Shown here piece after piece: positions 11,101 to 18,900 of a stretch of 60,000 nucleotides of DNA; the stretch's first letter is position 1; each line of letters opens with the position of its first letter. Source of the stretch: Phoronis australis (Eukaryota > Phoronida > Phoronidae); NCBI GenBank assembly GCA_002633005.1, contig NMRA01000435.1:134043-194042 (forward strand). Reading direction: 5' to 3'. A program made the position numbers and the translations under genes. The notes beneath the pieces were generated by a model. That model did no database searches, was not told where the DNA came from, and saw nothing but the letters and a program-made list of their open reading frames with translations.

Positions 11101-14100
11101 TACGTTCCACACAACTATTTCTGAAAAATAAGTAAATCTCACTTGAGAATATACATAAAACTGAAATTTACTTTTATTAGACAATTTATGTACATTATTT
11201 CTAGACTGCGTTGTGCTGAAAATTAAATTGCTAAACCTTTTTCATCTATTGTACAGTGGGAGCGTGAGACGAAATTTCTGTCTTATGTCCTCGCTCACTT
11301 TTCATGGAACAAATGCATGGGGTCATGAGACAATTCAGTTTGATAACGGAAGTCAATGTTTTCAATGATCTGTAACAAATACGCTTCTTTTTATGGCTGA
11401 TTTTTATGACTCTGCTTTTTATGACTGATTTTTATGACTCTGCTTTTTATGGGTGCATGGCTCATCACTTTCATTGTTGTTTAAATTTATGACTTGAATA
11501 ACTCTCACAAATGATCCTCTCAATAATAGCCTTGTAAATGAAAAATGACAGTGGAGCTGTTGAAACATGTTGGCAGTTTTATTTACGTTGTTTTCATTAC
11601 ACTCTTTATTATTGAGAGGATTCTTTAAATTACATAACATGGAAATTTGGCTGTGACCAATATCAGGCATGTGTCACCATTTTCTCTGTTGTTGTAAACA
11701 CTGTTATTTAGTTGGACTTGGTTTCACTCTTATCATTTGTCCGTTGACCTTTTTACGGATCTCCCAAAGCATATAGAATTGCTTGGAAGTGCAGATTTAT
11801 GGAAAGGCGTGACTTCCAGTTGCAAAACTACTCGTACTATTTGGTTAAATAGATTCTTCATTGTCTCCTGAAGTCATGTTAAAAAAACATTATAAACTCG
11901 TATTTTTTATTGTGCCCCAGATACCTAGTTTACTGAATCTTTTCTACTGCGTTCACATGATGAAAATTTAGGCAGTTTTTCGGTGGAGAAAACGCTAGCA
12001 TGGATGATCTATGCAAGAACGGGGCATTTTTGCCACCATTGTTTGTTGTTTTCCCAACATCCTTGTCATTTTTGAGGTAATTGGTGTAAATAAATTCAAT
12101 ATTACACCAGTCCTCTTTTTCTTAGTCACTCTTTCATCTTCCTACATGTATCTTTCAAATATAAATAGTTGGGTGACGAAAGTGCAAACGAAAATACTAA
12201 CAGTCTCGTAATAAGTTAAACCAGTAGTATAAAACGAGTGCCTCTTGCAACCGTTCACATCACTGGCATTTTGCTTCTAGCAGAAGTGCTGGTGAAAACG
12301 CTAGCGCTTTAACCATCATGTGAACGATGTATTGCACACTTTATGTACATCTTATTTGATACAACCTGTACGATATGATTTTTATGGAACCGTCATCTGC
12401 ACAACAGTTTCAGTGCAGTTTAGATTTCCCACAATGCTTTGCGCGGATAATTTCACTCACCGTCTGTAAAGAGGTCAATGATAACGATGACTGGTTTTAT
12501 GTTGTCTTGTGTTCAGTAGTCAGAGACCTGTTCAATAGAGGTGGCATAATGCGTTCTGGTAATCACTCTCTGAATGTTTGGGAGGCGGTGTCTTGCCTCA
12601 GTGTTTGGCTGTGGTTTGTCACTGAATGTTTGACATATCTACCTTACCTTTAGACTAAAAACTTCCTTCCCGTTGTAGACATTTTTCTAAAATTAGAACC
12701 GAGTTCATTTTGCCTAACATAAAGAGATTTTGGGGAAATTGGACCCTTCTGCATGTTTCTGTACTATTTGGCTAATATGCTCTATGGCATAATGTTTATT
12801 TCCATGAAAAAATAATCCCATGTCATCCAACTTCCTGTTAAATAGTTAGACCTCCCTATTTTGATTTAATTCAAGAGAAATTTATTTGTGCCTCTTTCAT
12901 AAACTTTACTTTCGTCAAGAAAACTGTAGAATATCCTTTAAAATTCTGTGAAATTTACGCTTACAACAAGTTGATGTTAAGCTTTCAGTCAAGTCCAATG
13001 GTGCATTCAATAAGATTGGTGTTTTTCAAATTTGTCGAGATTACACTGGTCTTCATTGGATATTGCTATGTGTTATAGTAATCTAAATTCACTTGAATTT
13101 TGTTTAAAAATAATTTCTGAAAGTATCTAATTCTCAGTCTAGTTGCATTCATTTGTTAAAATGCTCAAATCTTGATGAAGTTGTTCTCATTTATTTTTGT
13201 TGAGAAATTTGACAAAGTAAAGTTCCACTTGACTTCCATCTTGTGTGTTGAATTGACGAGCGTTTACAGTACAATAAAAGCTCATGATCTCATTATCTTC
13301 TACAGTTTATTATCAAGCATTACTGAACGTGCTCTAGGTTTTTTGTACCCTTACGTACTGCTTGTACGAACTGATGCCATGGTGACTTACTATTGAACGG
13401 GTGTCTGAATGTGCATGACTTTTGTTATGTTGTTTCCCCGTTCTAGCCTCTCCTCACAGTCCGTTCTTACGTAGCATTTCCTTCGATCCATCTCTCCTCT
13501 ATCACAGAACGCCAGCCACCCCGAATATCCGTGAAAGAGGTAATGTCAGAGCGAGGAACTATGAACTAAGGCTTTTGCGTGGAGAGATGTCATTTTCTGC
13601 TTCGCACAATCCAAGCGTTTCGGTTTTATAACATAGACAGGAATATTGACTATGACCAACAGAGATCCACATTAAAGCAGAATGTTTCAATTGCATACTG
13701 CTGTAGAGAGTTCAGCTTGGTTTCAAAAGTAAATTGTGTGTTTTAAGTCACCACAGAACTTGAAAATGTGCAGAAAGAGATGTCACATCAGGAAGTAATT
13801 CAACTATTTTGTGAATGCTATGGGTTTGCATCTACTGTGAACTTTGTGCCCATTACAATAAAATTGTGACAGTGACAAAAAAAATGTATTCATTCGTGAA
13901 CTCTTGCTGTAAATACGATATCTTGCCTCACAAAAAAGCTAGGATTTGGTTTTTATTATTATTGTGGCAAAAACGAGACTTGCAACAAGTAATATCATGT
14001 GATGGTCATGTGGTGGGGAAAGAATAGTTATGTGCTGCCATTATTACTGTGTCAGTTGTGAAGTTGTGTGTTATCATAATTATTTTTGGGAAAATTTCTG

Positions 14101-17100
14101 TAGACAGATTTTCAGTTATTTAAACTTTTTGATAATGTTCTTAACTAAATTAGTTCTACACTCCACACCAGTGCAACAAGGGGTAGCACTGTCAAAGGAT
14201 TGTGAATCTGTCTTCTTATTGGTTAAGTGAAGTAACAATCGGCCATTCCAATTGGCTGGATTTTGAAAGTGCCTTTGTGACTTTTGGCTGCTGCAAGAAC
14301 AACAGCAACAGACTAAATTGATGCAATCTATAGAAGGTCATGTTCTGTGATTGACTCAAGACAACACAGTGTTAAATGAAATTACAGAATGATTTCCATA
14401 CTTTAGTGGTTCATTCTCAAACCATTTGTTTACGATAAATGCCCAATCCACGTGCACTGATGCCCATGCATGGAAGTCTGGTTGTCACGCATCGTCCTTG
14501 TACTACTGCTTCTCCAGAGGTGGCACTGTGCAGGAGTGTCATGTAAATTGTAATGTATTTGCAGCAGAAATGATTCTTAATGTGGTCACTTGCTTGTTAG
14601 TAAGACTTTATCTATCCAGAAAAATCATTATCAAAGAGAAATTAAATCTGTACAACTGGACACCAGTACTTACTAAATTTTTTGATGTTCAGAATTTGAC
14701 TTCACCAATGTCTACCATGCCAACTTGCTGGATGATCCTGAGTTGATGTCGGGGAAGCACAGGAAACAGAATGCCTTTACTTCTTACCTTGTAAGTATGA
14801 ACAGTTGTAATGGTAGATGGTGCTTGTAAGTATGAACACTTGTAATGGTAGATGGTGCTTGTAAGTATGAACACTTGTAATGGTGGATGGTGCTTGTGAG
14901 TATGAACATTTGTAATGATAGATGGTGCTTGTAAGCATGAACACTTGTAATGGTAGATGGTGCTTGTAAGTATGAACACTTGTAATGGTAGATGGTGCTT
15001 GTAAGTATGAACACTTGTAATGGTAGATGGTGCTTGTAAGTATGAACACTTGTAACGGTGGATGGTACTTGGAGAATTTCATGAAAGGTATTCCAAATCT
15101 GGTATCCTATTCTGTCCTACCCTGGCACTAGTGAAATGAGTTCCATTTTTAGAACATTTTTTGTAGAAAATGGATGCCTGTTTGAAAAGGGGTGTTATTT
15201 AGAGCATTTTTTGTGGAAAGGGTATCCAATCAGAAACCAAAAAACTCGTCGAAAATTTTGATATTTTGACCCCTTGTTTACTCATAGGTACTGAGCTTAC
15301 ACTACACATAACCTTAGGAACTATGTCCAAGCGCCCTGTTAGAAATGTTGGATGCTTCTTTTTTCACTTATGCAAGATAGAAATAGCTCAGGCAGCTCTT
15401 TGGATAAAAACTTTTAGCTAAATTCTTAGTATTTTTTGAAACTTTTGGTGGAGCATGCCCCTTTTCTAAGACAGCTGTGTTCTTTTGTGGAGCATGCCCC
15501 TTCTCTAAGACAACTTTGCTCTTTTCAGACATCCGTGATACAGTACGTTAAGCCGGCGGATCTAAAGCGTGATTTAAACGAGCAGTTTAAAGAGAAATTC
15601 CCCAACATTCAGTTGACTCTCAGCAAATTGAGGAGGTGAGAATTTCGACTTTTCTAGAGTTTCTTGGGTTTTGGTTATGTAGCAAGAATGAGGAACTCTT
15701 GAGGTGGCGTTGGTGGCTACGGGCCTACTTTAAATAATGCATGCATTCGGGTGATGTGGGAGTTTTATCCTACAAACACACCTCCGTCCTGGTAAGCATT
15801 TTTCTGTTTTCATGACATAAATATATGGTTTTGTTCTCCCTTCGGATGTTTAGTGAAGCAGAATTCATATGCATTTCCCATGCAAGTATTTGGTAAGGGA
15901 AGGCTCGTTTGCATCAATAGTTTTCAAAGGCTACCAACTAGATCACCAACAACTGGGAAATGTGATATTTCTCAGTTGTATAGGATAGGTAATAAGATTG
16001 TTTTACTTTGTGACCGCAACAAATATTTTGGTGGATGTTTTAGAATGCCATGTTGTTATTGAAACTCCAGGCAGGCTGTGTGTGTATCTAGTATTAAAAC
16101 ATGGAAAACATCGAGAGATAAAGTTCAAGTAAAAACTTCCATACTTGTATGCTTAGCCAAGTTTTCTCCTGAGGCCTGCTTTGAGTTGTGCAATTTCCAT
16201 CTGGATCGTGGTGTTGTGCCTAATTCAATTACACATAGTAAACTTCTGGAGAGTCAAGTTCCTCCTCAAAGCAGTTTATTGGCAGAACGCATTGTGCTGA
16301 TTTCGTGACTTTCCCCGCTTTAAATTAGTGTAACTCCTCTCATTACATTCTGACACGTATTTCCTCGAGACGAATACAAAAACAACTTAGTCGCATCTAT
16401 GAAAGTGTGAATTTAAAATTTAGCAGTGGACAGCCACAACCAAATTGGACATATGAGACGCATATAAACTGTCTCCCGTTGAGGGGTCGAGCTCCAAATC
16501 TGAAGTACTGACTCCAGCCAAGGCTGGTCATTACCGACCGTAGTGAGCAAAACTTGAGTCACTCCTCTCGGGAGAAAACTTGGCACTGAACACTTATAAA
16601 GTTACGGTAAAAAATCTTCAGTTTGGGACACAGTATGAAGGACAGGTGAAATTTCATTTTGTCTCTAATTTCTCAGCAAACCTAACTTTTCATGAAAATC
16701 TGCTTTGCTTTTGGTATAATTTCCACGGCTTAGCTGTTACCAAACAACATTTGGTAACATTTTGAGCGCTTGCAACAATGTGATAAGCTTATGAAAAAAA
16801 TGGAAATATGGCAATTTCAACAATTATTTTTGTCACAACTTGAAGAATTTTTAGTGTAGTCACCTAGTTTACTCTTGAATTGTTTCAGTTTGAAAAGAGA
16901 TATAAAGAAGCTGCTGCATGTTAAATGTGGCGTCGACTTGTGGAGCGTTGCCACTGCCTACGTATTCTTTGAAAAACTAGTACTAAAAGGCTTGATCACT
17001 AAATGCAACAGGAAGTTGGTCTGTGGTGCTTGTGTATTGTTGGCTGGAAAGCTGAATGACATTGGCCGTAGCTCAGACATTCACAGATTGGTCGAGGTAG

Positions 17101-17950
17101 GTCAGGATAGCCAAGTTTCAGTCTTGTTTGCATTACGGGGTGTGGGGCTCTTTCGTAAACATCCAGTTCCCAAAGTGCGTTCAAGGACAGCTATATTTTG
17201 GTGCTTGAAGGGGCTAGCTAGTCGCATATTGGCTTAAGTTTTGCTGATTGTTGTAAATCAAGGGTATCTCTCTCATAAAGTAGGCCTTTTGAAATTGACC
17301 TGCAAGGTCAGTGAAAGTAGTTCTTTTTGAACCCTGCTCTTAGTCATACAACTGTCTCAGTTGGCCAGCATAAGTAAACACAGCTAAACATAGGGTTTGT
17401 GATAGTTGTTTTATTACTCCCTGTGGGTTTTGAGTAGCCTAGCCCCAGAATGTCCCAGGAAGCTCTTTCAGAAAAAAATTTTGTTGGCCTTGAAACTGTG
17501 TATTGCTGACCACATCGCGCTAATTGTATATGTGCTGACAATCCAGTTCATTTTGTTAGGCCGTTTAGCTACTCAAACAAATCTATTGACAACTTTTCAA
17601 CATAAAATGTCAGGTTGAAAAATTAATTATATCTTCCCCACATGTCCCAATTAGTGTCTCGTGGCACGCAAAATGATCCCTAAGGAGCCTTCCATAGAGT
17701 TTTTCATTCCATGTTAACAATCCAATACCTCATCCCTTGACAGGACTCTTTTGGAAACCCCTTGTGGTGTTTTTCTATGACGTCATGGTGCAGTATTTTT
17801 CTATTGTAGGAAATCGAGGACATGTTCCGCCTTCATAAGAAAGATTTGTTTGCGTATGAATTCGTGGTGCTAGTTGCTTTGGAGTTCTCGCTTCATCTTC
17901 TTGATGATGAGGTGTACCCTCACTACCAAAGGCTGACATCACCCTCATGA
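4777..17950 (+). CDS. CABLES1: CABLES (Cdk5 and Abl enzyme substrate), complete gene, 11 coding exons
   Basis: Joining 4777-5138, 5791-5918, 6360-6471, 8017-8124, 8871-8991, 10003-10102, 13447-13539, 14693-14790, 15529-15635, 16889-17096 and 17810-17950 gives 1578 nt, an open frame of 525 codons plus stop, with every splice phase matching. Family landmarks in order are: N-terminal [11 protein letters not shown] (about residue 20); [20 protein letters not shown] (about 200); VSYCQYL (about 280); [15 protein letters not shown] (about 350); and a cyclin-box-like C-terminus (about 375-525) with [68 protein letters not shown] and HYQRL. CABLES proteins bridge cyclin-dependent kinases (CDK2, CDK3, CDK5) to Abl/Wee1 kinases and promote inhibitory tyrosine phosphorylation. 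Human CABLES1 is somewhat longer and CABLES2 somewhat shorter. A single pre-duplication orthologue is likely, so the symbol is approximate. The ATG at 4777 is preceded in frame by a TAG at 4744. Confidence 0.95.
5217..5338. mobile_element. hAT-like MITE (foldback) in CABLES intron 1
   Basis: A 122 bp imperfect inverted repeat with arms of about 55-60 bp. The left arm CACTGGTCGGAT...TTTAGAGAACCAG...CACTGAATAAC pairs with the right arm, whose reverse complement reads CACTGGTAGGAT...TTTAGAGAACCAG...CACTGAATAAC. It is flanked by identical direct repeats (5207-5216 and 5337-5346, TGATTTGACT; the minimal 8 bp ATTTGACT is at 5209-5216 and 5339-5346). Eight-base target duplication with a CAG-like end suggests the hAT superfamily. 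It has no coding capacity. Confidence 0.75.
5498..5582 (+). mobile_element. 3' end of a non-LTR retrotransposon (CR1/L2-like tail)
   Basis: The sequence forms a terminal hairpin (TTTAATGTC.GAGAAA pairing with TTTCTCTGAACGACATTAAA) followed by AATAAAGATTCTTGATTCTTGAATC. A hairpin plus a short tandem GATTCTT tail is typical of CR1/L2-type LINE 3' ends. The upstream limit was not determined. Confidence 0.55.
5620..5700 (+). repeat. tRNA-derived SINE or tRNA relic
   Basis: An A-box-like TTAGCCGAATGG (5628-5639) is followed about 33 bp downstream by a good B box, GGTTCGATTCC (5672-5682), and CGGGCT. The spacing matches an internal RNA polymerase III promoter of tRNA origin. It does not fold as a full functional tRNA by eye and lies directly after a LINE tail, so a SINE head is the likelier reading. 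Confidence 0.5.
5791..5918 (+). CDS. CABLES1: CABLES exon 2
   Basis: The acceptor is TTTTTACAG|ATC. It encodes a Ser/Asp-rich low-complexity stretch, [18 protein letters not shown] and so on. The chosen donor is TTTTGT|GTTAAG (phase 1), because it is the one that keeps exon 3 open; the neighbouring candidate at 5917 gives a stop in exon 3. Failure to splice meets an in-frame TAA two bases into the intron. Confidence 0.8.
6016..6167. mobile_element. hAT-like MITE with CAGGGGCGGATCC terminus (CABLES intron 2)
   Basis: The left end CAGGGGCGGATCCAGGATTTTT and the right end, whose reverse complement is CAGCATAGGCAGATCCAGGGATGGGG, form imperfect terminal inverted repeats around G- or C-rich runs. 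The same type of terminus recurs at 23841, 25801 and 49621. The left end is itself partly duplicated (GCGGATCCAGGATTTT, then TCGGATCAAGGATTTT). No clean 8 bp target duplication was found. Confidence 0.6.
6360..6471 (+). CDS. CABLES1: CABLES exon 3
   Basis: The acceptor is TACTTTCAG|TATCC. It encodes [19 protein letters not shown] and then [17 protein letters not shown]. The donor is GAGAG|GTATTA, phase 2. It is short and not strongly conserved, and is supported by phase continuity on both sides. Confidence 0.78.
6472..8016. other. CABLES intron 3, no recognisable feature
   Basis: About 1.5 kb of AT-rich intron. The short open frames at 6488-6682 and 7143-7361 show no family similarity. The sequence before the exon 4 acceptor is pyrimidine-rich. 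Confidence 0.6.
8017..8124 (+). CDS. CABLES1: CABLES exon 4
   Basis: The acceptor is GTTTCTAG|GTTGG. It encodes [19 protein letters not shown], matching the vertebrate CABLES block that ends in FSVLPY or FSTLP. The donor is CTGGG|GTACGT, phase 2. Confidence 0.88.
8871..8991 (+). CDS. CABLES1: CABLES exon 5
   Basis: The acceptor is TGTGTTGCAG|AACGG. It encodes [18 protein letters not shown] and then [20 protein letters not shown]. The donor is ACACAG|GTAGGG, phase 0. It precedes the conserved VSYCQYL exon. Confidence 0.85.
9148..9790 (-). pseudogene. Penelope-like retroelement fragment with GIY-YIG endonuclease, internally amplified
   Basis: On the minus strand the sequence reads [20 protein letters not shown], then [12 protein letters not shown]. 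This is the GIY-YIG endonuclease pattern of Penelope-like elements (Cys pair, YYVG, Arg, and RxxEH). After the repeats come [20 protein letters not shown] and [15 protein letters not shown], matching the usual end of such endonuclease domains (REA..I...SPxMNRD). At least two in-frame stops (TGA after SSSA near 9447; TAA after DKYL near 9369) show it is dead. Stops just upstream of KCGV mark a 5' truncation near 9790. In CABLES intron 5, antisense to the gene. Confidence 0.85.
9481..9756. repeat. 4 x 69 bp tandem repeat inside the Penelope-like fragment
   Basis: Four head-to-tail units start at 9481, 9550, 9619 and 9688, exactly 69 bp each with only a few differences. On the minus strand each unit encodes 23 residues containing [18 protein letters not shown] and RIKEH, so the reading frame is kept across all copies. 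The plus strand is also open across the array. Confidence 0.95.
10003..10102 (+). CDS. CABLES1: CABLES exon 6
   Basis: The acceptor is GGTTACAG|GAAGT. It encodes [14 protein letters not shown], the counterpart of vertebrate VSYTQFLLPT, followed by [19 protein letters not shown]. The donor is CACCTG|GTGAGT, phase 1. Confidence 0.9.
10103..13446. other. CABLES intron 6 (3.3 kb)
   Basis: The longest CABLES intron. It contains a small inverted-repeat element (see 11950-12326) and otherwise AT-rich sequence with no exon-like block. Open frames near 12375-12653 and 11419-11670 lack any recognisable motif. Confidence 0.6.
11950..12326. repeat. Inverted-repeat-bounded element, possible MITE pair
   Basis: CGTTCACATGATG at 11950-11962 is repeated as its reverse complement CATCATGTGAACG at 12314-12326. 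A third end-like copy, CGTTCACATCACTGG, starts near 12251, and GAAAACGCTAGC occurs near both ends in direct orientation. This fits two related elements, one truncated, or one element with internal duplication. No target duplication was identified. Confidence 0.4.
13447..13539 (+). CDS. CABLES1: CABLES exon 7
   Basis: The acceptor is CCGTTCTAG|CCTCT. It encodes a Ser/Pro-rich stretch, [19 protein letters not shown] and so on. The donor is AAGAG|GTAATG, phase 1. SP dipeptides here could be proline-directed kinase sites (inference). Confidence 0.88.
13540..14692. other. CABLES intron 7, no recognisable feature
   Basis: About 1.15 kb of intron. The open frames here (13815-14027, 14030-14230, 14426-14746 plus strand) have no recognisable motif. 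The last one reads through the exon 8 acceptor in the wrong frame. Confidence 0.6.
14693..14790 (+). CDS. CABLES1: CABLES exon 8
   Basis: The acceptor is GATGTTCAG|AATTT. It encodes [19 protein letters not shown], clearly matching vertebrate NLLDDP...GKHKR. The donor is TACCTT|GTAAGTATG, phase 0. That donor is the first base of an eight-copy tandem array (14791-15070). Confidence 0.93.
14791..15070. repeat. 8 x 35 bp minisatellite that repeats the exon 8 splice donor
   Basis: Eight head-to-tail 35 bp units begin at 14791, 14826, 14861, 14896, 14931, 14966, 15001 and 15036. Each starts with GTAAGTATGAAC or a one-base variant (GTGAGT in unit 4, GTAAGC in unit 5), and each unit ends in CTT. The array begins exactly at the intron's first base, so every unit recreates CTT|GTAAGT, the functional donor context of CABLES exon 8. 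Confidence 0.95.
15448..15525 (+). repeat. 2 x 39 bp tandem duplication at the exon 9 acceptor
   Basis: GTGGAGCATGCCCCTTTTCT (15448 onward) and GTGGAGCATGCCCCTTCTCT (15487 onward) start two 39 bp units. The second ends in GCTCTTTT directly before the CAG acceptor. The first ends in GTTCTTTT followed by GTGG, so it lacks an AG and is not an obvious competing acceptor. Confidence 0.85.
15529..15635 (+). CDS. CABLES1: CABLES exon 9
   Basis: The acceptor is GCTCTTTTCAG|ACATC. It encodes [18 protein letters not shown] and then [17 protein letters not shown], highly conserved CABLES sequence at the start of the cyclin-like region. The donor is AGGAG|GTGAGA, phase 2. Confidence 0.95.
15636..16888. 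other. CABLES intron 9, no recognisable feature
   Basis: About 1.25 kb of intron with no exon-like or repeat structure that I could identify. Small open frames at 15853-16062 and 16078-16308 show no motif. Confidence 0.6.
16889..17096 (+). CDS. CABLES1: CABLES exon 10 (cyclin-box core)
   Basis: The acceptor is TTGTTTCAG|TTTGA. It encodes the cyclin-box-like core with [36 protein letters not shown] and SSDIHRLVE. The donor is GTCGAG|GTAGGT, phase 0. Confidence 0.95.
17097..17809. other. CABLES intron 10, no recognisable feature
   Basis: About 0.7 kb between the last two coding exons. It contains the palindrome TGACGTCA within CTATGACGTCATGG near 17777, and nothing else of note. Confidence 0.55.
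17810..17950 (+). CDS. CABLES1: CABLES exon 11 with stop
   Basis: The acceptor is TCTATTGTAG|GAAAT. It encodes [18 protein letters not shown], then [12 protein letters not shown] and [10 protein letters not shown], ending at TGA 17948-17950. It matches the end of vertebrate CABLES proteins. Confidence 0.95.
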   Translation, partial: EIEDMFRLHKKDLFAYEFVVLVALEFSLHLLDDEVYPHYQRLTSPS

Positions 17951-18900
17951 CAATGGCAGGACATGTGACAGACCTCTTCATGTTTAGTAAAGGAAGTGTA
18001 CTTATGTTGTCATCATGTGTCATCATGTACATGTCATCAAATTTTATTATCGTTGGAAGAAGTCTGTGTTTACCATTTCAAGTTTAAAATCATTCATTCT
18101 TTTTAGAATAGTAGAACACATGTACTGGATAGAAAATTCATTTTATGTTATGTCATTGTTCTCATACTCGTGTCATCAAATTTCATTATCACTGTTCATT
18201 GGAGTATCTGTGACTGCACTCATTTCCTTAAAACAGTGTTTAGGATAGAAATACTTACATTACAATCAAGCACTTGCCCTCGTATTTTATTTTCATCAGG
18301 AAACTTATTGTGTCATCACATTGTCATCTACTCCATGTCACCATCAAATTTGATTGGTATTGGAAGACAGAGGTCGCTACTTGTCACTAGCAGAACATAG
18401 CACAATGTGAAGTATATTTGTCTTATAGTCAACTGCTGTACTCATCTGGGGCTAACTCCAAAAGTTCAGTTGTGAAATTCACAAATTTTTGCTTTTAATC
18501 GCCCTTGAAATTTTTGTTCAACCTCCATACTTGTGGTATTCTCTTTGTTCCACTATCACAACTGACGTGGAGTTTTCCTTTTCTTTATTTTTCACATAAA
18601 CATGCACTTTTATCAGTTATGGAAAACTGGGAAAGAATTGCAATAAATATGTGGTTATTATACCCACTTTGCAAGGTATAATTTTATTTTTCCTTTCAGG
18701 GTAATCGCTATATCACCGTTATTAAATATGCCCACAAGAAATTATTTTCAGTGCTTCCAGTTAAAAGCATTAGATAATGTTCATTTGCTACCAAGTAGGT
18801 CTCTTTTTAACCTAACACTTTTATGGAGTATTTGTCATATCATGTGAAATGTCATGTTTGTGCTTTATTTTATAAATAAAATGATAAAAATTATATTTGT
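17951..18900 (+). other. CABLES 3' UTR with degenerate internal repeats and two candidate poly(A) signals
   Basis: Non-coding sequence after the CABLES stop. AATAAA occurs at 18642-18647 and 18875-18880, either of which could define the 3' end. From about 18000 to 18400 three imperfect, roughly 130-150 bp repeats can be seen, each holding a GTCATCAAATTT- or CACCATCAAATTT-like core (near 18033, 18171 and 18340). Confidence 0.55.
18642..18647 (+). promoter_or_regulatory. Candidate CABLES poly(A) signal
   Basis: AATAAA about 0.7 kb after the CABLES stop; a second lies at 18875-18880. Position is plausible; use is not shown. Confidence 0.4.

Noticed and set aside
14689-15082. Long minus-strand open frames with a [15 protein letters not shown]-type repeat in all three frames
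   Set aside because: They arise because the 35 bp tandem unit has no stop in any antisense frame and 35 is not a multiple of 3, so each frame cycles through the others. They are non-coding shadows of the splice-donor array.
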